DNA from: Lepturacanthus savala | Lineage: Eukaryota > Chordata > Actinopteri > Scombriformes > Trichiuridae | Direction: 5' to 3' | Assembly: GCA_030544235.1 (NCBI GenBank) | Contig: CM060484.1 | Span: 14,987,031-15,051,030, forward strand | Length of the DNA: 64,000 bases | Shown: positions 12,660 to 25,100 of the stretch, piece by piece | Layout: the number at the start of each line of letters is the position of its first letter | Numbering within the stretch: the stretch's first letter is position 1 | Translations under genes and position numbers: made by a program | The notes under the pieces: model-generated | What the model saw: only the letters and a program-made list of their open reading frames with translations | Told to the model about the DNA's origin: nothing | The model's database searches: none

Positions 12660-13509
12660 TATGACACTTAAAGAATTGATTTTAACATTAGTGTTATAAT
12701 TAACTCTTTAAGTGTTATAATAACACTGGTGATATAACAATTAAAGAAGTTATTTTAACAATATTATATTAACTATTATATTAACTATTATTGTAACACT
12801 GACCCTAAATAATTATAATTTTGATAACCAAGTGGCTTCATGGGTTAATCTAAAATATAACTATATTATTTCAGCTCACAATCACTAAAATAACATTTAT
12901 GTATAGATCAGAAAGCAGTTTTTACTTTGAGAGCTCTATGCCTCACAAGCAAACCGAGGAAGTGAAAGCTTTGAAGATGACAATCATTTTGTTTCTATTG
13001 TGTATTGTCACATTTTTCATAGTTAATTTGCACCATTATCTAGATACCACTTTCATTTGGCCCGATACAGATTTTTCACTTTTATCTTGATCTTGTTAAT
13101 GTCACTCTAATACTTAATTCTCAGGTTATTCTTGTTAATGGATTCATAATGTATTCAAAACCTAGTATAAAAGAAAATCAACTTGATTGGTTCATTATTT
13201 GTGATTTGCAGGTATGCTTTCATTTTTACGTTAATTATGCAGCTAAGTTCCTTCATATTAAATGTGTTTTTTAGGTGCTGGTTTGCAGGCATTACAGCAT
13301 AGTGAAAAAGAGGAAACTCAAATTCTAAACCCTGCGATCAGTGGTTCTACCAATATTTTCACCTTAAAGTTTGATTAAAAAATAAAGAAACGCAAACATG
13401 TTCCTTCATACCACCGTGCCAAAAAAAGAAAGGTACACTTGCATTGCTTGTTATAAATATAACATCTGGCATTTTCAATGCCTGGAAAAAAAAAAACACA
13501 TTGTGTACA

Positions 13510-14225
13510 TACATTGTGTTCCAAATATTATGCGAATGATATTTTTCTCAGGTTTTCCTAAATTGTCGATTGTATTAAATTGTATTTGCAGGATGTCAGA
13601 ACAGCCTCCAAGAGCTGCTGTTTGAATGTGAACTGCCTCCTACCCTCAGAGATCTTTTGCTGGAGGATGCTCCAAATATTGTCAATAGGGTTGAGGTCAG
13701 GGGAGGATGAGGGCCACATGATGAGGGTTTCTCTCCTTTTATGCCCATAGCAGCCAATGATGCTGAGGTGCAGCCTTGTTGGGACATGACGGCATTTTAG
13801 CATCCACTCCCTTAATCTGATGTTTTAGTCTGGCAGAAACCTTCCTCATTGTGCCTTTATCTACACAAACCTGTGTGCTTTGAATCACTCACAAACTCTT
13901 AACAGTACAATGATCACGCTTAAGTTTTCGTATGTTGTCCAAGGCATTGAACGACTTCATGCTTTTCAGCAGCGGAGCGATCCCTTTTCTTTCCCATATT
14001 GCTTGGAAATGGTTGTCTGCTTAATAATGTGGAAGACCCCTTCTTAAGTAGTTTTACCTTAATTGGGCTCACCTCACAAACTAATTATCAGAGGTGTCTG
14101 AGATTGATTTCAGTGAACCAAGAAGCCCTGATACACAATACCATCTATGAGTTTAATTGAAAAACAAAAAAATGTAATCTTTATGACACTTAAATACAAA
14201 TTGCATAATAATGTGGAATAATGTA
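13510..14225 (-). mobile_element. Tc1/mariner element, internally deleted
   Basis: Ends TACATTGTGTTCCAAATATT (left) and, reversed, TACATTATTCCACATTATTA (right) are similar terminal inverted repeats bounded by TA. Between them the minus strand at 13558-13803 encodes a transposase C-terminus with WPSSSPDLNPIDNIWSILQQ. At about 716 bp it is roughly half the length of an autonomous element, and the N-terminal transposase is missing or scrambled. Confidence 0.8.
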
Positions 14226-14384
14226 GACATCTCATTTCAAAGGGATACAGTATGAGACGCACGATGTAAATGTCAGTTTTAGAATACGCTTTCCAATATT
14301 TACCATGCTGTACGTGGACAAACATCATGCGTGATGAAGCATCATTGGTGATGACTAATGAAGTGATTTGAAAGGTTGGTGCAA

Positions 14385-15215
14385 TCACATCAAAGCCATC
14401 ATCCCTGCCTCAGTAGACTCGCACCAGCTCACTCACAGAGCCAACATATCCTCAGAGGAGCCCTTTTCTCTGGCTCTACACGCTGTTCTGACTCACCTGG
14501 TGGAAACAGCAGATTACAGCTCTGCTTGTCAACACTTATATTCCCCTAGAAACCTCACATCTAAACTCCAGCTCCTCCAGCAAAGCCTCGGCACTCTTCC
14601 TAAATTTGAGACTATGCCCCGTTCGGTCCTCCACTCTGAGCACCGGCACACCACAGGGATGTGTACTGAGCCTCCTTCTCTGCTCCCTCTTCACACATGA
14701 TTATACTACTGCATCTGCCACTAACAGCATCATTAAGATGGAACAACAGTGATTGGTGGATTTCAAACAGAGATGATGAATCAGGCAGCAAACATGCAGA
14801 ACATGACGAGCCAGTGCTCAGAGAACAACCCATACCGAACCATCAACTTTGGATGGTGCCGGCCCTGGAAGACGTCCAAAAGCTCATGTTGTCTTAGAAA
14901 AGCTTGCCATTATCTGTAAGAACTCCACACACGCATGACGTTGCCTGCTTGAACTCCTTTCATCTGGCAGACTTTACAAAGAGTCTGACACTCGCACCTC
15001 CAGACCGAGAAAAATCCTTTTTTTTTCTCAGAGCTATAAACGCTAAGTGCCTCCTACAAACTGCCTGGCTGCCACTGTCGTCGTCTGGCACGGTACCTGT
15101 GTTCTTTTTTTTTTTTACCTGATTTGTTGTTATTTATAGCATCAAATTGGAAGCCACAAACTTAATCTTATTGTCCTTGTTCAATGACAATATAGATATT
15201 TGATTCTATTCTCTG
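14385..15215 (+). mobile_element. Degraded LINE (Rex1/CR1-like) reverse-transcriptase fragment and 3' tail
   Basis: One frame from about 14383 reads SVDSHQLTHRANISSEEPFS, LALHAVLTHLVE and TGMCTEPPSLLPLHT, matching the HQFAYRANRSTEDA...LHTVLTHLE...PQGCVLSPLLF region of fish LINE reverse transcriptases. Stops and deletions follow. It ends in TGACAATATAGATATTTGATTCTATTCT, the usual kind of 3' end for these elements. Confidence 0.65.
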
Positions 15216-17900
15216 ATAATAGAAATGAAAAGGAAACCATTAGCCCGAAAGTAGCAGCGACTCCCTGATCCTTCTTCTACTTTCTGGGAATCAAAATGAA
15301 ATGAGGGCAAATAAAAAAACAAACAAAAAACATTTGCCTTCGTTTTGCATGGACACATTTGCTTTTATGTCACAAATTCTCCCCTGAAATCAACATTTTT
15401 AGTTCGTCTCTGAAGCTCTGCAGCACCGAGGCAGACAAAGTAACGTCTGCAACAGGGCTTAATCTCTGCTATGAGTGTTATCGCTTCCAATGACAGCTAC
15501 CTGCCATCCTTGCTAATGGTTTCCCCATTCTCATATCTTTGGAAAACATCTTCACATGACAGCTTAACTCATGAAGCGGGTGAAGTTGATAGTTGTCGCG
15601 TAAACACTGTATTTAGTCACCTATCGTTCTAAAAAAGAAACATATGATCAAAATGTCTGTCTGCTAAAAGCGCATTTGCTTCCAGTGGCATACACAGATT
15701 TCTTAAGGGCAGGGTTGAAAAGAAGAAAAAAAGAACATTGGTGGCAGGATGCTTCATTTTGTGCAACGAGTAAGTACAATTCCTTGAATTCGATGATGCT
15801 TTCCGACAAATCTTTTATCAGGGCATGACTAATATGCTTTTCTCTTTATTATATTAGAGAGAAACCCAATTGAGTTAGCTGGTGCTGCCAAACATTATAC
15901 AACAACCAGTCTTTCTGTTTTTATTGATCTTAGTTCCCCCATTTGCTTACCTACTCATCCACAAACACAAAGAATCTTGAGTTTTATGAATCTTAAGTGC
16001 AAACGGTCAAGGGCCTTTCAGCACTAAGTCAACCCAATTTCCTCGTTTTGTTGTTTTGAGATTAAAGTCAGGAAATCTAAATGCTGTGCATGATGAGTGA
16101 AAATCATTCAGATCTAATTACTACTCTTGGCAGACAATGGTAAGTGGGAAATATCAAGTGCCAAAGGAACTGAACCCTCGAAAACCTTCAATGCATAGAC
16201 AAAGAAACGCCTGGGCATCATTTTACATTTTTTTCCAGAGTCTTTCAATCAGTATGGCCTTTCTGTCCGTTGCAGTACAGCGTTACAGTTATGCATTATC
16301 TTTGTGTTATTTACAAAAACAACTGAATAGCTCCTATTCAACCAGGGTACTAGAGTGTTTTTCAATGTGACAAGTTTGGTGGAAAAAAAATTGAAGAAAA
16401 AGAAATTTTCCTCTGATTTAGACTTTTACTGGATATTGGCGTCAGTGTTTTTTTAGTAGATAATGTAAAATTATATATGTTTAGGTGCTGTCTTCATAAT
16501 TTTTATCAATATATATTTATAAAATATATGTAATTATGAATCATTCCTTGAAATGAGTCTAAAAAGTTATTATATAACAGAAAGTGGACAAAACCCATGA
16601 CCAGAATAGTCTATAATGTGTTCCGTCATTGTGTTACTGCTTGTATAAGGTTCATTTATAGAATGACTAATAGCTGGTTTCTTTTATGACAGATATGTAA
16701 GAGGTGATGCTTCTTCAGAGGGTCACACAAGATGTTGTTTTTGTGACATACTTTTATCAGCTGGATGGAACGGATGGAATTATAGTGATAATAAGTTCTG
16801 ATAGATAAATTCTTCCCTGGGCGTCTCCTCACCCCACTTTAAGAATTGCAGCCTTAGTATTTTGTTCGTTCCTTTTCATTTTTTGGTGTTTCTACTGTCC
16901 TTGAATGTGACACCACAGTCATTACAGATGCTTCTCTGCAAGCAGGTAACATCAATATTTCACTCAACATCAAGCCCACCAGCCCAATTATCCAATAAGC
17001 ATTTTAGTTCATGTGTGCACTAATATACATTCAGTATTGTCATGTGCTCACACAAATTATTATATAGAGATACGATTTCATTTCAATAGATATCAGCAGT
17101 AATCACACAGGCACCATACGAATTACCTTTTCAATGCAGTAACACATCAACGTGCTTCATAGATACATTTCTGGAAAATAAATTGAAAAATATGACCACA
17201 ATAAAAGATGCAGCCAAGTGTTGATATGCTGACACATTTCATGTTATGGAATGTGCAATAATCTGCTGCTGTAGCCGATGTAGGCGGAGCAGGAGGTTTG
17301 CCAGCACTATGACAACAGCCAGACCCTGTTCATTGGTGCACAGACGTTGTGTGGTCCATCCCCAGAAGGTCCTCTGGCAGTTCTATAGAAAATGCAACAT
17401 GAGATCAGCAATGGGGTTAAACTTTAAGGGAGGCATGACTTGTGGGAGGTCCATTAACTTGTTGTTTTCTGTAATTGTCCTGTAGTTCGATGTAATGTTC
17501 CCCGACAGATGAAAACATGTCGCAATTGACAAAACGCTGCAGGAGAAAGATGCTGCAACCACAGAAACGAAGCAGAAGAGAAGACTTACGAACCCACGCA
17601 ACAAATACCAAAGACAAATTATTAAGAAATAGAAAAAACAAAACACAAACCCCCAAAACAACTGCAAGAGAGAAACGCTGCAAATTCACTCACTTTTATT
17701 CACATTTTCTCCTTATTTTCTTTCCTCGCCAACTCCCTGGCCAAGCGTCCAATACAAGGACATTGTAAAAAATGGCAGCCAAGTGTTTTACCTTTTCAGG
17801 TTTCTGTGATTCAGCATGTTTTTTCCTGCAGCATTTTTCTTTTGGTTGTTGTTTATGTGTTTGTGTGTTTTTTGATTTTGTATCATTTCCGCTGCAGGAG
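15216..17900. other. Intergenic, no gene recognised
   Basis: AT-rich, with only short open frames that have no recognisable homology. Around 17240-17700 there is a locally less AT-rich stretch with open frames in several phases, likely an unclassified old repeat. Confidence 0.5.
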
Positions 17901-17959
17901 AAAACACACTGCAATATATAATAAAAATAATAAATCAGTCACAGACTCAAAGCAAGAAG

Positions 17960-18235
17960 GTTGCAGGTTTAAGTCCTTGGACTGGGATCTTTCTGTGTGG
18001 AGTTTGCATGTTCTCCCCGTGTCTGTGTGTTGTTTTTTTTTACAGGTTCTCCAGCTTCTTCCCACAGTTCAAAAACATGCTGAGGCCCATAGGTGTGAGT
18101 GTGTGAGTGAATGGTGTGTGTGCTGGCAACCTGTTTGGGGTGTATCCCTGGCTCTCACCTGTAATGCGCTGGGATAGGCTCCAGCAGACCCCTGTGATCC
18201 TAATGATGAATAAGCAGGTATAGAAGATTAATGAA
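17960..18235 (-). repeat. Dispersed teleost repeat, copy B (reversed)
   Basis: Contains TGTGTGGAGTTTGCATGTTC, CTGGGATAGGCTCCAGCAG and ACCCCTGTGATCCTAATGA, the reverse complement of copy A plus its extension. It interrupts otherwise unannotated DNA. Confidence 0.75.
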
Positions 18236-18239
18236 TGAA

Positions 18240-19273
18240 TAATAATAACAATAATAATAATAAGACTACGATACAATACTTTCAGTCAGACATTCAGTCT
18301 CTTGGAATGTTTCATCATCTGCAATAATTTGCTCCTGTAGTTAATGTAGATAGATGGTGTCGGCCACAAAAGTACCCTCTTGCAGGCATTCAAGAAGGTA
18401 AATAAAACATAATGGTGCCCTCTACTGTGACTCTATGTGCAAGACAATGAGATAAAATGTCCTCTAGGGGAGTGGTTCTCGCCCCCCCACCCCCCACGCC
18501 CCCAACTCATTTATTTTCCCTGAATGTATTTATCTCTGCTTTTCAACCTCAATTAAATAAATTCGTGTGCAAAGGGAAAATAATGGGAAATAAATATGTA
18601 AATGGGAATTAAATAAAAAAGGTAATTTATTTACGTTTAAGTTTGTCATTTTCAGTCCTCCATACAAATGCTCCTACATTCTGTCACTGTGTCGTATTGG
18701 AATCAATTATAGTGAAAATTAATGATTCCCCTTTATTCTGGGGACCCTCTGGCACCCCTTGAAGGACCCCTGGAGCCTGCTCTCTCCATGTTTCATGTTT
18801 CATTGTCTCACAAAACAGGTGAATTTATCAGGGGATTATCCATAGTAAGCTTCAGACTGATTGATGTTCACTTAGTGAATGAAGTGTTTTCATGTGCTAG
18901 TTTCTGGTGTTTTCCATTTTAAATAGAATGATTGTAAGTGGTTTGCAAGAAATGTCATGCATAATTGCGATTATACATGCCTTTGTGGAATGGTTACAAA
19001 ACTTCTGATGTTGATTTTAGAGGGCTGTTGTATTCAGGGTTCTGCTGACCTCCGGTGGTGTTCATGCAAACTACAAAAACGAACACAAACTATGAGGAAG
19101 GATATAAAAAAAACACATTTAACACGGCCTGTTCTTTTCCCAGTGTTCAACACGAGCGCACAATAGCTCCCAGTCAAACTGTTTGGTACTCGCATCACAG
19201 CTGTTGGAGTCACCAGCCTGCACATACCAGAGGAGCAGATGGAGCTAGTGTGCGTGTGTGTGTGTGTGTGTGT

Positions 19274-19325
<52 letters not shown>

Positions 19326-22016
19326 GAAAACTATTGAATGAACGTCAAACATTTAAGGTCTAATATCCACCAGAATTTGACTGAAGGAAGTTTCACTGTG
19401 TCTTGGTTCCAAATCAAACATCTCTTGACTCAGTTTGTCTGGTATCTGTTTTTCTTATCAGCCGCATTTCTAAATCCTGCAGACACACCCCTCATATAGA
19501 AACTTGGCATTCCACAGCTGTCATTCGTTTGAAGACAGCGGGCACTCAGGCCACCTGAAATTAGGTCAAAGATCCAAACACCTTCATAGCAAACAGAGCA
19601 GAGATGTCCTTGCTGAATACAAAACATTATGTCCCTAACAAGCAAAATGTTCAACTTCAAATTAGAAAATCTGATATATGTCATATTATGTTATCATTGA
19701 AACAATGAAATAAAAGCACATAGTTATATGTGTATGTTATTTTTAGGTTCATAAATATATTTTCATGTTTCTTTAATAGTTTTTAATTTTTCCGTTGTGC
19801 CACTTTCCTCGTGTTCCTTCAGTTGGACATTTGATCTTCACCATGCAGAGTTATGCTTGTGCAGACTTTGACACTAGAAGGAAGTTTTCACATTCGTCTG
19901 CTGGAAGTGGAAAGTTACTCTGAACTCACTGAAAACCCAGTTTTAGGGGCAGGGCCTACAAGCATGATTTGTGACATCACAAACGGTTTGGAAGACAATC
20001 CTGCTCCAATATTCAAGTGCACTGTGTGGAAAAGCCTCCAGACCACAAATAAATATGAATAGACCTCATAATGAATTAGGAGACGTCTTGTGTCAAGCAG
20101 TTAAATTTCTGAGAGGAAATATATTTGCAAGATCATAAAGTTTTAATGGTAAAAAAAAAGAGGATACAGATTTTAACAAGAGGATAGAACATTTTTTCTA
20201 ATTGTTATTTAATAGAACATTTCATATACATCTAAAAAAAATGTTGAGAGAATCTTTAAGTATAGGCACAATAGGCTCATAATTGTATGGTCAATTGTTA
20301 TTGTGTGTAATCGATCCTACAAATTCTGACAAACTCTAAAACTAACAAACTAAAAAGTGACATTTAAAACAGACAAAGCAAAACAAAAGATAATCCCCTC
20401 ACACCAACAGGATTAAGTCATATGTCAGAAAACTCTACTATATTATCTCACACTGGAATTTATCGGCTCTGGCTGGTAATACGGCACCATAGCAACACAA
20501 CAGCAGAATACAAATGAAAACAAAGTACACTAATAGCATAATCATTATTTAATCTGAGCATGTCTGGTTTGTTTATGCAGGGATATTATGACCATTCAAA
20601 GTAATGGAAGCTGTGAGATGAAACTGATTATCTGAATCAAGGGTTACAGCAGTTTTTGAGATTCAGTGATACAGGTTAGAAGTGGTCTTGTATACTCATT
20701 ACTCTAGCGAGATAAAAAAAAAAAAAAAGAATTGCCACTCCAGTCATACTGAGTTCATTTCTTAGGAAACATCATTATCATACCATTCAGTAACTTTTCT
20801 CATGAAACAATGCAGGTCTTAATGTTGTTAAAGTTTTTCATTTCGTGTTTAAAGTGCTGAGAAAATGATAGAAATAGACAAGACTGTACAGCAGACATAT
20901 TTATTGAAAATAGATTATATTTAAACAGCAGGAGCACACCTCACTGACTTTGTCCTTCATTCTACATTTAGAGTTAATACATATACAGATACTCAGTGAA
21001 AGGCTGGCAGTTTGTCTCATACAGTGGAGCACTTTCACCTCAGTGGAGCCTTCGCACACAGGCTCGGCTGTTCTGTCTCTGTCGCTCCGAGGCTGCTCGG
21101 CTCCAAATATACAGATCAAAATATAAAAAAAAATCCTCCAGCACAAGTTCTCCTTGTCCTCCTCCGAAACCAGGGAGTCCAGAACTGCAGCCGTTCATAT
21201 ATAGAAGGTGCTTCTTCTTGCATTGCTAATGTTGAGGAGTAACAATATTCTGCGTGAGTCTAAACAAGAACATAAAGGATATGGAGGAGGGAGTAAGCGA
21301 TGAAGATTTTTTTTTTTTTTTTAAATAGCAACACTCTGCATTTGTGAGAATAAACTTAACCAAAAGCAGCGGATAGACAAACGCAAAACACAAAAAAAAC
21401 CTGTATACTGCAGCTGCTGGTGCTTGGTATATTCCATACATTAGATGGGTTTATTTAACTGCAACCATTTCACAAGGAGAACGTGGAGTGTGTGCTATGT
21501 TCATACAGTCCATTGCCTCTCATGTTCCAGACTCGCTGTGTCTCCCACACAAGCAGACCATTAACATGATCAACTGATACCACCGGCTGCCAACTGGTAT
21601 CACAGCTTTTTTCCCCTAACATTTATTTAGTGCCGAGCAGTCAGCAACTCCACAAGAGCCTGTTGCTCTTCAGCAGCGGAAAAAGTGTCTCCTTGCCAAC
21701 ATGATGTCAGCTGGACACTGAGTTCCGAGTTGTGTTTATCACGGCAAAATTCAGGAATGCATCTTCCTTAAAATGTCAGGCAGGGCCGCCCCCCCTCGAG
21801 GGAAAGGTGCCCAGTCCTTTGTGCTCCTGCTTGATCTCACACAGCCACACGCTTAAACGCAGAAAATGTCCTTCTTTGGGGAGGCCTCGTTTCTGTCCAG
21901 CTGACAGCGACCTCCCGCAGCACGTTGAGACAAAAGGCAGCAGCTGTCATGGAGGACAAAGTCCTTAATGTCTAAACAATCCCCGACACACTGGTGCAAA
22001 AACACACACACACGTC
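18240..22016. other. Intergenic and probable btc 3' UTR
   Basis: No gene recognised. At 19795-20010 lies a repeat with TTTGTGACATCACAAACGG and GACACTAGAAGGAAG that recurs at 49755-49960. Downstream of btc the minus strand has AATAAA-type signals at about 21622 and 20898, so part of 20900-22016 is likely btc 3' UTR. Confidence 0.5.
19249..19327. repeat. Compound (GT)n-(GA)n microsatellite
   Basis: GT units with two interruptions run directly into GA units with one interruption. Confidence 0.95.
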
Positions 22017-22164
22017 TCATACAGTGTTGGTGTGTGGCGGCTCAGTCGAGTCTTGCGTTGTGGTCGTGTGTGTTGCACTGGTGTCCATCATACTGAGCTT
22101 CTCTGTCCCGTTCCTGGGTTCTTCCCTCCGTCTTCCCCTCCTCCGCCACAGTCTGCACCTACGA
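22017..22164 (-). CDS. btc: btc coding exon 5 (cytoplasmic tail)
   Basis: Follows TTTCTGTGTCAG. Encodes an Arg-rich juxtamembrane stretch (HRRCRLWRRRGRRR) and a Thr-rich tail ending PPHTNTV, then TGA. The basic stretch corresponds to the KRRKRKKK segment of mammalian betacellulin. Confidence 0.82.
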
Positions 22165-25100
22165 CTGACACAGAAAGAAGAAGGTTATGCACGCAATATG
22201 ATTTATGTGTAGCACCAATGCAGTGGTAGAATGGAACTAAGGACGTTTACTCATCTACTTTACTGAAGTTTAAATTTTGAGCTACTTGTACTTGTACTAC
22301 TTAAGGATTTCCCTCCAGAGCAGCTACAGCATGCAGTAACATGCTGCTTCAGTATAAACAATCTAATGATGTTATACTGTATGTAATAATATACCAGAGG
22401 GACCAAACAGCTACTTTTATTGTAACATTTTAACTATATCAAGCTCAAAATACGTATATTCTTTAACTGTAATAGGATTTTTTTTATGCTGACCTTTTAC
22501 ATGTAATGGAGTAAAAGGTCAGCATAAACTAACACAGACTCCGGCTGCATATTTGATGTACAACCATGAGTCGTTACAATCTTATCGTTTAACTGTAAGC
22601 AAGAAAGCAAATAAACATATTTCCTTAAACGTTTCCCTGCTCCCAGTCCTTTTTTTTTCTTTTTTTTTTTTTTTACATTTTCATATATATAATTTTTCCC
22701 ATCACTCACTGTGAACAGATGCAGATGAATACAATGAGAACAATGAGGAACACGAGCACCGCGATGACGCAGGCGATTATTATTTGTTGTTTCTCTCCTA
22801 TCCGCCAGTCCACGTCCACATATTCGCACCTGGAACCAATATAACCACGCATACACCTGGAACAGAAAGGGAAAATAATGACATTCATTTTCATATGCTT
22901 TCCTGTGAAATATCCTGCCGTCCTCCTGTCTTATTCTCCAAATATGTCCTATTCAAACCTAATACAGTGCAGGAGATAACAGGAAATGCCTTTCAGTCAT
23001 CTGTTCTGTTTTGTCCCCAGTCTTCATTTCAAGCTCTTAAGTCTAAGTCTCCCCTTCCTGTTCTTTTTACCTCTATCTGCCCCTTTGTATCTCACAGTCA
23101 TCCTTCGGTATCTTTACCTCTTAGCAGAAAATGTCTTCTCACCTGCAGGATGGTGTGTTCTGTACTTTAATGTAACGACACTCCCCGTGAACACAGTAGT
23201 GCATCAGCTCCTCTGGACATTTTGAAAAGTGTCCGTTCCACTGTCCTGTGTCTATTGTGTCTGCTGGAAATATGAAATGACAGCTTTTAAAAAATGATCT
23301 TCAGAATTATTGTTATCAAAGACAATTTTTTACAATTTTTTTTGCTGAGTTGGTGACACAATTGATACCACTCTCACACACTATGACAATTTAAAAGCAG
23401 CCAGTTAACTTAGCTTAGCACTAACCCCGGAAACAGGGGGAAACACCTACCATTTCTATGGTAGCCATATTGTCATGAAATAGATGGTAAAAGCAGGTGT
23501 TAACAATTTACTAATTTAAAGTGATATTTCTGTATTTTTGACATGAAGGGCCAAGTGATTACAAGGTGTGACTTTCTCGTGGATATTGGTTTTGTGATGC
23601 AAATAAATCACTCTTTTGAACTGATGCTGTTTTGAGAAGAAAGACGTTTTATTTTAGTGTCCCGGGAAACCTGCCGGACTACTTTCGTTTTGACCAGAAC
23701 CGGACAAGAACTCAGCTCACAGGACACTGGATAGGTATGCCATACAGATTCATGTCAAAAATACCAAACTATCCATTTAAGATTCCATTCAGGTCAAAAA
23801 GAGTCAGGATGCTGCTGATGTGCTTGTTGGCTCACTAGAAACGCTCTGCTACACTATATGAAAGCTTAAATAATATCATTGGTAACACCTGTGTTTCCTT
23901 ACTGTTTTATATCAATATGGCTGCTGTAAAAGAGGTCTGTTACAAAATCCTCCTACAAGCACCTACAGGGTTTAGAAGTGACCCTCCTGCCCCCCAAAAT
24001 AGGCCTGAATATAACTGGTAAAAATGCAAATTGCATTTTTTCACACTCAGTTGTTGTACTAATTAAACAGACAAGATAATATAGAGGTGCTGGTAACAAG
24101 GTTTTATTGCCTTTGTTCATATTTAGCAAATAATATCTCCAAATTAAACAATCGTTGGTCCAGGACCTTCATAATGCGACATACAAGCATTTTCTGATCT
24201 GAGGGTCTGATCAGCAGGATGATATCGCTGTTTTCAAAATAAAATGACCAATGAAACTAACAGGCTTATAACGTCCTTTTTCTTGGGAGGACAGTCTCTA
24301 TTTTGTGAGTGTTAACGATCTTCCCATCTAGCTCTCGAAGAGCAAGTTTCCCAAAACGTTCTGTGAGCTTGCCCCTTTGACTTATGGCGTCACCTTCTGA
24401 TGCGGCCTGATGTATAAATAGGCTGTTTGCAATTTGATCCGGAGAGGAACCCTGATGACTCACTGCTGGGAAAATCCTGGTGGCGTCAAGGTCTCATTAA
24501 CTACATTTTTTGACTAAAACAGCTCTTCAGTAAATGAAACACAGCCAAAGTTAGGACACAGGCTAAAACACGCCCTATCACAGCTAGGCCATAATTGTGA
24601 ACTTCTGACCACCTGGTGCTTCTCATACCACAAGCTGCCGCTATCTTTACTGTCCATTCCCATGACATTATCTTTGAAAATGAGCTTGTAAAAGAATACT
24701 GCTGTTCAGGTGACATCAAGGAGAGCGCTTCAGTTGTTAGCTGAAACCAGAGAACGCGCTTGTTGCTGTGACCTCAGGGGCTGAAATGAAAAATATCCCG
24801 TTACAAAGCGTGAAGGTATCGCTTGACATTTTGGGAAACGCTCATTCGCTTTCTTGTCTATGGTTTCCTGATACTACATTGATGTCATTCTGTTAAATGT
24901 ACAGTATTCAATGGCATTTAGCAACAACTAGAACAGACTTTGCAGGATATGGAATATAATATTCATAAGAATGTTTTAGGTATATACAGTAAATATATCA
25001 AAATAAGAGTTGTTGTGTGTTACACCGCCATATTTCTACAGTAGCCCAGTCATGAGGAGGCAGCCTTTCCCATGTTTCATGACCATAATAGATTCTCCTA

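Larger units (their letters stand above)
11905..12740. mobile_element. Palindromic MITE interrupted by a piggyBac-like MITE
   Basis: Outer halves ATCACCAGTGTTAA (left) and TAACACTGGTGAT (right, about 12721-12733) are inverted repeats of one another. They are separated by the TTAA-bounded element listed next. The right half also contains several internal AACACT/AGTGTT inverted motifs. It appears non-coding. Confidence 0.6.

Noticed and set aside
17240..17690. Overlapping open frames on both strands (79-94 codons)
   Set aside because: No recognisable homology, no splice signals, likely an old repeat.
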